32,229 bases of DNA from Mastigocoleus testarum BC008. GTDB taxonomy: Bacteria; Cyanobacteriota; Cyanobacteriia; Cyanobacteriales; Nostocaceae. Location of the stretch: NCBI RefSeq assembly GCF_001456025.1, contig NZ_LMTZ01000021.1:1-32229 (forward strand), given 5' to 3'. A model generated the notes under the pieces. It was not told where the DNA came from. It was given only the letters and a program-made list of their open reading frames with translations, and did no database searches. The position numbers and the translations under genes were made by a program. Numbering within the stretch: the stretch's first letter is position 1; each line of letters begins with the position of its first letter. Of the stretch, positions 8,940 to 16,754 are shown piece after piece.

Positions 8940-11348
8940 TTATTCGGAAGCGATCGCTGTAAATTCTTGTACTGCAATATTGTTATCACAATGTACTAAT
9001 TTTGCTACTGGAATAGATCCATTCCCATCGAGCAAATCAATATTACTAATATCATTGTCTGCCGTAACGCTTAGTAGGAGGCTATAGTTACCGACTGATT
9101 TTGGTTGCCACTCGAACGGTCCGATGATTACTTCACTATTGGATGAGATGGAAGCACCAGCAGAAATCGGTGAAGCAGTAAGATTTTCCCAAGCTGATGG
9201 CCAGATTTTATCGCCTTCTTCCTCAGTTACAAATGCACTAGCTTTGATATTATTAGCCTGAGTTATGCCACGATTTTTTACTTTTACATAAATAAAATTA
9301 TTAGTTCCGCTAACTGGAATTTGGTGTTCTAAGCCATGATCGGGATTGTGGCGAATCCAAATATCATTTGTTCCCATGGAAAAAGTTGACAAGGGTTCAT
9401 AACTACCCTTCCGACCATCGTCAATATATACATCAACTTCTGGAGGGAAACCGGCTGTATTTATTGGTCTTGGGGTACCTGGAGGTTGATAAAGACCTTG
9501 TTGTTCAAAAGCCCAACGGATAACTTTATGAACTGTTCCCCCTGGTTGTCCTTCAAAGTTCAAGGTATTCATATCACTTTCCATCAAGATATTTGCATAC
9601 TCTTGTGCATCCTCTGGCTGAGCAGTGGAACTAAGAGTTCCAATGGATTCAAAGATCAGGTAAGTGACGTACCGAGCTGCAAAGCGACGAACTTCTAGAT
9701 CTTTATGGTCTCCACCAATTGCTCGATATAACTTGAAAAGAGTGGATGAGAGAATCTGTTCCCGTTCATAACCAGCGCGGTCAGTAAAACGATCATCCTT
9801 ATTTCCACCCCATGCGTAACCAGAGGAAACTGAATGATCGTGGCGACGAGGAATGATTGTCCAAGGATAGGTGAGTCCTCGATCTGGGGCTTTTGACTCT
9901 GCATCGTTAAGAATTGCTGCTAGACTATCCCCAGCACTATGGGCGAACTTGAAGTTTGGAGAGTTAACGTTATCCCACAAGATAGCATGACCAAATTCAT
10001 GTAACACCACACGCCATTCAACAGCCATCCCCACTTGTGTGTCTTTTTCCACAAGAGCAAAGCGAAATCCGTCAGACCCGTTTCCGAAAATATTACCGGG
10101 TGCTTGTGCATTTACAACATTGCTGCTTAAGTTACCAAATCTATCTCGGAATTGGACGCGATGATCCACTGATACAGGGAAAGTTGTGCCGTCGAAATAG
10201 GATTTTACATCAAAGCCCATTTCCTCCATCATCCGAAACAGGCGATCGCAGTGATAGTAAGCATTAACCGCAGCAAAGTCGTCTGTTGGAACAGAATAGG
10301 AAAAATCATTTGGTGGAATTGTCGTGGGTGATACTGAGTTAGGAGAACTAATATTCACAATTTTTACGAACTCACCTTCTAGTTTCTGGGGAGTACCAAT
10401 TTGAGGAGGTGGCTGAAGACCAAATAAAGTAACTCTATCTCGTAGAGAATTTAAGATACTAACAGGAGAAGAAGCTTTTATCGACTGATCGCCCGTTTTT
10501 GTCAAGGGATCCTGAAGGTATACATGACCATCAAGGCATCCAATGAATGCTGACAAATATAATACTGTCCCTGATTCTGGTTCAATAAAAGCCCTCCAGT
10601 TTAGGGAACCCATATTAGGATCGTTTAAAGTAAACAACACTTCAACAACAATATAATACTGTCCTGACTGAAAATGACTTGGTATAGGAGGTGGAATCAG
10701 TTTTGGAGCCGCAACTTGCACTTGTGTTTCGTCATTCTCTTCAGGTTCGCCATATCCATTACCGCGATCGTCAGCATTGTACTGATAAATTAGTAGTCGT
10801 TTGCTATTAACTTCTGGACGTGGTTTGTTTGCTTCTAAAGCCAGTAGATTTGCCAGGATATCTGCATTAATATGCTCTGGCATATATTGTGCGTCGGATG
10901 GTGGAGGTTCAACTTCAATTTCAGTATGTACCGCACTCTGAGAACTAGTGACACTTAAGGGATGGTTACGCATTCGTACAGTTAGTCCAGCTTCCCATAC
11001 AAGTAATCCCATGTAGGTTTGGGCGTAAGAGACAGTAACCTGATTTCTTGTAACCTTCTCTTCCAAAAATTTGAGTCGCGATTCCTCTTGGATAACTTCC
11101 TCTGCGACAGCAGCATTCAAATCAGCAGAAAGTTCAGAGTCAAGCTGATAAGCCGGAAGTACTTCTCTAACATATTGTTCGGCGATTACACGTGGAGCAA
11201 TTTCCACGTCTGCGGATAAGCTTGCATCAAGACTCCTATCTGCTGCAAATCTCCGGACAGTATAAGGCTGACGTGGGTGATAAAGTTGGCGAACAATCCC
11301 GTTATTATTTCGTTTTACTGAAACATTGGGTGTAATTTCAAATGTCAT
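8940..11348 (-). CDS. HExxH zinc metallopeptidase (gluzincin, M4/M36-like) with C-terminal CARDB-like domain
   Basis: The 802-residue protein contains HEFGHA (H450, E451, H454), a canonical zinc-peptidase helix. About 16 residues later comes HSAGDSLAAIL (470-480), which could supply further active-site contacts; the third zinc ligand is not obvious by eye. The N-terminal part (about 100-145, YAQTYMGLLVWEAGLTV) resembles the FTP propeptide region of thermolysin/fungalysin enzymes. A YYHCDRLF helix (about 364-371) precedes the catalytic domain as in M36-like enzymes. After about residue 650 there is a beta-rich CARDB-like segment (YVKVKNRG, SVGNYSLLLSVTADND). Neither a signal peptide nor a membrane segment is present, which is unusual for this class. 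It is the first gene of the cassette (gaps of 94 and 39 bp follow), with AGAGG about 14 bases before the ATG. Confidence 0.75.
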   Translation of the reverse strand: MTFEITPNVSVKRNNNGIVRQLYHPRQPYTVRRFAADRSLDASLSADVEIAPRVIAEQYVREVLPAYQLDSELSADLNAAVAEEVIQEESRLKFLEEKVTRNQVTVSYAQTYMGLLVWEAGLTVRMRNHPLSVTSSQSAVHTEIEVEPPPSDAQYMPEHINADILANLLALEANKPRPEVNSKRLLIYQYNADDRGNGYGEPEENDETQVQVAAPKLIPPPIPSHFQSGQYYIVVEVLFTLNDPNMGSLNWRAFIEPESGTVLYLSAFIGCLDGHVYLQDPLTKTGDQSIKASSPVSILNSLRDRVTLFGLQPPPQIGTPQKLEGEFVKIVNISSPNSVSPTTIPPNDFSYSVPTDDFAAVNAYYHCDRLFRMMEEMGFDVKSYFDGTTFPVSVDHRVQFRDRFGNLSSNVVNAQAPGNIFGNGSDGFRFALVEKDTQVGMAVEWRVVLHEFGHAILWDNVNSPNFKFAHSAGDSLAAILNDAESKAPDRGLTYPWTIIPRRHDHSVSSGYAWGGNKDDRFTDRAGYEREQILSSTLFKLYRAIGGDHKDLEVRRFAARYVTYLIFESIGTLSSTAQPEDAQEYANILMESDMNTLNFEGQPGGTVHKVIRWAFEQQGLYQPPGTPRPINTAGFPPEVDVYIDDGRKGSYEPLSTFSMGTNDIWIRHNPDHGLEHQIPVSGTNNFIYVKVKNRGITQANNIKASAFVTEEEGDKIWPSAWENLTASPISAGASISSNSEVIIGPFEWQPKSVGNYSLLLSVTADNDISNIDLLDGNGSIPVAKLVHCDNNIAVQEFTAIASE

Positions 11349-11610
11349 AACTATACGACCTCTATAATGTCAGAACTATTTATTTTTAAAATCCCAAATT
11401 TATTAAGAACTCCAATGAAAAAATTAGGGTACAGCACTTGTTATAGCTAATACAGTCTCTTTTTTAGGAGTAAAAGCTAAACGGGTACAATGCGATTTCG
11501 TGAGATCCAATTTTGATTTTTAATTATTGGGGTAAATTCTCAATCTTTTCAAACCCAAATTAGTAATTATTCATGGATATTACATAACAAATATTCAACA
11601 AACAAGTAAC

Positions 11611-11832
11611 TTAAATCACATTGTGACGATTTTTCACAAAATCACGTTGCTCCCAAGCTAAACTGACTACAATAGAGAAGATACTAGCCCAAGCAGCTAC
11701 TAATACCACTAAAAATGCAATTATTTCTTCCCTGGTATTTTTACGTGCTTAAGTAAAACGTACTTCTTGTAATTTTCCTGGAGCAAGGTTGTTAGTGGAG
11801 AATGGAAAGAAACGCCCTAGCAAACCTAAGGA
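11611..11832 (-). pseudogene. Interrupted small single-span membrane protein gene
   Basis: One minus-strand frame reads SLGLLGRFFPFSTNNLAPG, then KLQEVRFT, an in-frame TAA (11749-11751), and then 45 more codons to a second TAA. The second part is basic (ARKNTREE), then a clear transmembrane helix (IIAFLVVLVAAWASIFSIVV), then a polar tail (EQRDFVKNRHNV). The two halves read as one coherent small protein with soluble N-terminus, basic stop-transfer and helix. Only the TAA separates them. No ATG is visible for the first half: a TTG is available, and the nearest upstream ATG (11910) is separated by another in-frame TAA (11833-11835). It may be a decayed photosynthesis- or membrane-related gene; I do not recognise the family. 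A sequencing error or a downstream alternative start cannot be excluded. Confidence 0.45.
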
Positions 11833-11997
11833 TTAGTAGTTTACTATTTTCGGAGCAATACGCTCACAAATCTTATGGTAGCTATTGGAAGCCCCACCAT
11901 ATCGCGTCATAAAACTTTCTGTTTTATTTCCTCTACTTCACCACAATATAAGCTATGGGATTTTTTTATTTTCTAGGTATCTATATAATAGTTACGT

Positions 11998-12049
11998 ACC
12001 CCACAAACTTATGCACTTCTGAAAGCCTTAGTATATTAAAATGTGGGGT
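11998..12049. repeat. 8-bp inverted repeat ACCCCACA/TGTGGGGT
   Basis: Perfect inverted arms are separated by 36 bp. The loop is long for a terminator and no T-run follows. It may be a remnant of a dispersed element. Confidence 0.35.
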
Positions 12050-12209
12050 TGGCTTTAGAATAAACCCTAAAAAAGCAAAAGAATTTGTATTATGCTTGTT
12101 ATTTTAATTTTTTTGCGAAATATTCTTAAAGGAGTGCGTTTACCGGTTATTTTGTAGTTTTTAGTCTGGTTCCCTGTGCGAGTCTAAACTCTAGCAAATC
12201 CCCAATTCC

Positions 12210-14015
12210 TTAAAAAGGATTAGCAATAATCGAAAAGTAAAGTCCATTTTCTTGCAAACTATCTTTATCCCCAGAAACAGAAACTAAAGGTATACCCCAA
12301 TCAAAACGGGCGCTGAGGCGATCTTCAAGTTGTAAACGTAAGCCCAAACCAGCAGAAACTAAAGTATTTGGGTCAGAATTAGAACTGGTACTTTCTCTAC
12401 CACTACGATTCCAAGCTGTACCAAAATCAATAAAAGGAGCAACCTGCAATAAACTTCTGTTTCTTGAAAAGCGAAATATGGGAATCCTAACCTCTGCAGA
12501 AGCAAAAATACCGTTGTCCTTAAGCAGCGCATCTTGACGATAACCGCGAATACTTTCTTGACCCCCCAAACCAAATTGTTCGAATGGAACTAGTGGTCGA
12601 TCCGCAAATTGCATATCTCCACGCAACAGTAATAAGGTGTCTTTTGCTAATAAACGTACCCACTGCATTTGTCCCCTCCAAGCGTAAAAATTACTATCCG
12701 GGGACGTTTCATTAATAGTTGAATTGAGCCAATCAACCCCAATACTAAATTGAGACCGTAAAGCGAATACTTGTTTGCGATCGCGAGATGTCCAATCTTG
12801 AAAAAACCGAATAGCGCTAACTTTCGTTTTTCCCTCAGCATCAGCACCGGAGGCTTGAAAAGGTACTTCATCGTCGAGAAATCTGGCTTCACTTTCTCGA
12901 CGAGATAGAGTTATACCTAAACCTAATTCCTGCTGAGTTTTTTCTACTATTGGTTGGCGAAAACTAACTTCGTAATATCGGGAGTCAGATTGAATATCAA
13001 GAATATTAAAAGGCTCTTCAATAACTTTATTCTCAGAAATTCCATAATTTAAAGATATGGTACCGTTACGGGGATTAATTGGTAATTTATAATGAAAATC
13101 AAAAGAATTACTACCATCAGTATTTTTATAGCTTCCACTTATACTATCGCCATAGCCCAATAAATTAGTATCACCAACCTGAATTTGACGACGAAAAGTA
13201 CCGACACTTGGAGAACGTGCATTATCTAAGATTAAAGAAGTTTGAAAAGTATTTGTTTCTCGAATTTCTATTTCTAGAAGACTTTCTCCCGGACGAGTTC
13301 CCGCAGATAATTTTGCCGAAATATTTTCAATTAGGGGATTAATTTGTAATAACTGTAAGGCTTTTAATAATTTTTCCCGATTTAGGGGTTTTTTGGTCGA
13401 TCTCGCAAGTCTGCTCCGGATATAACTGCGTTTAAGTTTTTGATTTCCTCTAACTTTTATATCTTCTAGCTTCCCTTCAATAACTTTAATTTCAACTACA
13501 CCATCTTTAAATTTCTGTGGTGGAATAAAAGCTCCGGATGTAATGTATCCCTTACTAATATAGAGATTAGTAATTTCCGATCTAACTTTAAATAACTCTG
13601 CAATTGTTAAGGGACGGTTGAGATAAGGTGTAATAATCTTGTCAAAGTCTTTTTGTTTAAAAGCAGTACTACCAGTAATGACAAACTGCTTTACAGTTAT
13701 TTGTCGAGAAGTATCGCCTGGTAAAGTAAATTCTGGTTCTGACAACCTAGGTTTTGGTAATAAATCTTCTGGTGGTGGTAATTGTTGTGGTGCTTGTGGT
13801 TCTTCGAATGGCTTATTTGGAGACGGTTCAATATTTCTAGGGTTAATATCAATATCCTGTCGGTTAACATTTGGGTTTTGCACTACCTGAGAATTTACTG
13901 GCTTTGATGAAGCTAAGCTTGCAACTGCGACTAAATTCAAGCTTAGACAAAGCTTACAAATAACAAATCTCAATTTTGATGTAGTAATTTTCACAAGCAC
14001 TTTTTCAAAAGCCAT
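12210..14015 (-). CDS. ShlB/FhaC/HecB family outer-membrane translocator (TpsB)
   Basis: The 601-residue protein is the outer-membrane pore of a two-partner secretion system. It has an N-terminal signal region (about 1-43), a Pro-rich linker (PPPEDLLPKPRLSEPEF), POTRA domains (about 108-255, with FVITGSTAFKQKDFD and VIEGKLEDIKVRGNQKLK), and a 16-strand-type beta-barrel. Near the C-terminus is the family hallmark GGQESIRGYRQDAL. The chain ends in an aromatic residue (NPF), as expected for a BAM-assembled barrel. It lies divergent to the TpsA exoprotein gene at 14592, which is the expected partner. Translocation occurs from the periplasm across the outer membrane. The length fits the family. 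No clear Shine-Dalgarno is present. Confidence 0.9.
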   Translation of the reverse strand: MAFEKVLVKITTSKLRFVICKLCLSLNLVAVASLASSKPVNSQVVQNPNVNRQDIDINPRNIEPSPNKPFEEPQAPQQLPPPEDLLPKPRLSEPEFTLPGDTSRQITVKQFVITGSTAFKQKDFDKIITPYLNRPLTIAELFKVRSEITNLYISKGYITSGAFIPPQKFKDGVVEIKVIEGKLEDIKVRGNQKLKRSYIRSRLARSTKKPLNREKLLKALQLLQINPLIENISAKLSAGTRPGESLLEIEIRETNTFQTSLILDNARSPSVGTFRRQIQVGDTNLLGYGDSISGSYKNTDGSNSFDFHYKLPINPRNGTISLNYGISENKVIEEPFNILDIQSDSRYYEVSFRQPIVEKTQQELGLGITLSRRESEARFLDDEVPFQASGADAEGKTKVSAIRFFQDWTSRDRKQVFALRSQFSIGVDWLNSTINETSPDSNFYAWRGQMQWVRLLAKDTLLLLRGDMQFADRPLVPFEQFGLGGQESIRGYRQDALLKDNGIFASAEVRIPIFRFSRNRSLLQVAPFIDFGTAWNRSGRESTSSNSDPNTLVSAGLGLRLQLEDRLSARFDWGIPLVSVSGDKDSLQENGLYFSIIANPF

Positions 14016-14591
14016 TAAATTAAAGTGGAAATAAAAATTAGAGTGAAGATAATATTAAATCTAGAAATCTCAATCCTAAACTTTATTCAAAACCAAGGCT
14101 CATGTTCATTTAAGTACTTAAAAAAGAACAAGTAATCAGTATAAACTCTGATTTAATTTAAAGCTTTATTTATTCGTTCAGAGTAAAATATGTTGAAAAG
14201 GCTGAACCACACCTGACGTGAAATAGAAGCTTAAATGGCATAATTCCTTGGAAACTAGGACAAAAGTGATTTCGGTAGTTTGTAAGCCTTGAGATTAGAA
14301 ATTTTGGCGTTGGTGAGTGCGTAATGCTTTAAGTACAAAATATCTACAAAAAATCAATGTTTCAATAATTCGATTTCTTAATTAGCATTCTCTATTCAGC
14401 AACGCTGAAGTTTTAATATTAAGGAACTGGGGAATATAGATTAAATCAAATGCAAAAGTGGGTACTGTTAGAATTACGTAACTTACTATTCCAAATTTAA
14501 GAATTACGGATTATTGAATTCTCATTCCTACATAGATTCATAATTAGATCTTAATCTATCAAAAAATGGGGAAAGCTAGATCTAGAACCAA
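14016..14591. promoter_or_regulatory. Divergent tpsB-tpsA intergenic region
   Basis: This 576-bp gap separates the two divergent secretion genes and should hold both promoters. The palindrome at 14109-14122 and a short CTAGATCTAG palindrome just before the TpsA start (14575-14584) are the only structured items I see. Confidence 0.5.
14109..14122. promoter_or_regulatory. Perfect 14-bp palindrome, candidate operator
   Basis: TTTAAGTACTTAAA is a perfect palindrome, flanked more distantly by GTTC and GAAC. It lies about 95 bp upstream of the translocator start on its strand. A dimeric regulator site is plausible but unproven, because AT-rich palindromes also arise by chance. Confidence 0.35.
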
Positions 14592-16737
14592 ATGAGTATT
14601 TGCAAGATGAGAGGGATAGAAAAAGCTGTAAGTGAGAAACGAATAGCACTTTTTTCTAGTTTAGCGATCAAAATTTTAGCTTCAAGCCTTTTTTTACCGA
14701 TATGTGCGTTTTCCCCACCCATTGCGAAAGCAGAGATAATATCTGATGAAACAACAAATACCACTGTTATTCCCAATGGAAATAATTTTACGATTACTAA
14801 TGGCACTCGCATAGGAAATAATCTATTTCACAGTTTCAGTAAATTCTCTGTTCCTAACAAAGGTCTAGCTTTCTTTAGTAATGCAGCAGAGATTAAAAAT
14901 ATTTTCAGTCGTGTGACTGGTGGTAATATTTCTCATATTGACGGGCTAATAGGTACAAACGGTAAAGCTAATTTATTTTTTATTAATCCAACAGGGATTA
15001 TTTTTGGTGAAAATGCTGTTTTGAATGTGGGGGGATCGTTTATTGCTTCAACTGCAGATAGCATTTTGTTTGAGGATACCACTAGTTTTAGTGCCACCGA
15101 AGGAAATACACCGCCATTACTAACTATTAGCATCCCAACTGGTTTACAAACCGGAGCGAATCCGGGCAAAATTGAAGTCCAAGGCCCTGGTCACAATCTT
15201 ATTGTAGATCCCACAACCGGAATAATTGATGCAAGCAATAGACCTTTGGGATTACTTGCTCTACCTGATCAAACCTTAGCATTAATTGGTTCTAAAGTAT
15301 CTATGGAAGGAGGTAATATTACTGGCTTCGGGGGACGTATCGAAATTGGTAGCATCAGTGCTGACGAAACTATAACTTTAAATCCAAGTAACTCAGGTTT
15401 TGTTTTGGGCTACGAAAGTATTGGTAAGTTTGAAGATATCAACATAACTCAAGCTTCCTCAGTTTTTAACACTAATAGTGGAGAAATTCAAATTCAAGGT
15501 AAACAAATTACCATTACTGATGCTTCTCCTGTTACAGCGAGTACTCAAAATGATTTACCAGGAGGATCTATTTACGTTCATGCTTCAGAATCACTAACAG
15601 CAATCACTAGCAAAACCAATATAATTCCTAGCGGTCTATTTGCTATCGTCTTTGCTGGAGCTAGTGGAAATGGGGGTAATGTCGAGGTTAAAACAGAGGA
15701 TTTGCGACTTGTGGGCGGAGGACAAATAACAGCCAACAGCCAGCACATTTAGTCAAGGTAATGCAGGTAATATCAAAATTCAAGCACGGGATATGGAAAT
15801 AACTGGTATTAATTCTTTTGCTACCAGCATCTCTACTGCATCTGTGGGAGCAGCGACTGGAAATGGAGGAAATATCATAATTAATACGGAAAGTTTGCGT
15901 GTTAATAATTTGGCGAGAATCAATGTAAGTGGTTCTGATGGAGGGGGCGCTGGTAATATAACTATTAACGCTGACCGGATTAATTTAAGCGACCAAGGTC
16001 GCATAGAAGCCCAAGCAGCTGCAGGAAACAGAGGTGATATTCAGTTAAATGCTCAATTTCTTGAGTTACATAACAATAGCAGAATTACTACCAATGCCAC
16101 TAACACAGCCCATGGTGGTAATATCACCATAAATTCCCCAATTATTATTGGTTTGGAAAACAGCGATATCATCGCTAACGCAGTTGAAGGTAATGGTGGT
16201 AATATTGACATCACTACTCAAGGTATCTTCGGTTTACAATTTCGCTCTCGCTTGACTCCAGAAAGTGATATCACAGCTAGTTCAAAATTTGGTGTCAATG
16301 GTACGGTAGATATTAATAATTTTGGCGTTGATCCCAGTATTGGTATAGTAGAATTACCTACAGCATTGGTAGACTCATCGCAAGAGATGGCAAAAGGTTG
16401 TTCTGGTACATTTGATAACAGCTTTATCATTACTGGTCGAGGCGGAATACCCCAAAATCCTAACGGACAAGTCAGCATCAATCGTCCTTGGTCGGATATT
16501 CGCAATTTGTCTGCATACGGTCAAGTAAGTAGTAAAGTAGCTACAACTAATAACCAAGAATCAAGTCAAAAATTTAACCAAGAATCAAGTCAAACATTAA
16601 TTGTGGAAGCCTCCCATTTAATACGTAATTCCAAGGGAGAAATCGAACTGATAGCTCCAGCTAATTTTGGGAATAATAAATTTAACACTGTCCCAACAAC
16701 CTGTGCTTCTGTTCGGCGAACAGTCAATAATCAATAG
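14592..16737 (+). pseudogene. Filamentous haemagglutinin-type TpsA exoprotein, frameshifted
   Basis: The first part (14592-15752) has a long signal peptide (about 1-48, ending IAKA). A TPS secretion domain follows (GNNLFHSFSKFSV, FFINPTGIIFGENAVLNVGG), then beta-helix repeats. It stops at a TAG at about residue 387. The same protein resumes in another frame (reading TFSQGNAGNIKIQARD at about 15745) and continues with beta-helix repeats (GNGGNIIINTESLRV) to 16737. It ends in a conserved-type C-terminus with CSGTF and a late Cys. A 7-bp tandem duplication (15728-15742) explains the break. Removing one copy restores ITASTFSQGNAGNI and one frame of 712 residues. The intact product would be exported through the divergent TpsB as a surface adhesin-like beta-helix. 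As written it yields only a truncated N-terminal piece. Confidence 0.85.
15728..15742 (+). repeat. 7-bp tandem duplication causing the TpsA frameshift
   Basis: AACAGCC occurs twice in direct succession (equivalently ACAGCCA twice at 15729-15742). Seven is not a multiple of three, so the second copy shifts the frame into a TAG six bases after the repeat. Deleting either copy restores a fluent beta-helix sequence. Confidence 0.85.
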
Positions 16738-16754
16738 TTATAGTTATCAGGACT

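Larger units (their letters stand above)
11349..12209. other. 861-bp gap with gene remnant and inverted repeat
   Basis: Apart from the interrupted small gene at 11611-11832 and the inverted repeat at 11998-12049, I see no coding region. The part nearest 11348 must carry the promoter of the peptidase cassette. Confidence 0.45.

Noticed and set aside
15793..16737. Independent second haemagglutinin gene
   Set aside because: It lacks a signal peptide and TPS domain and continues the upstream protein exactly after removal of a 7-bp duplication.
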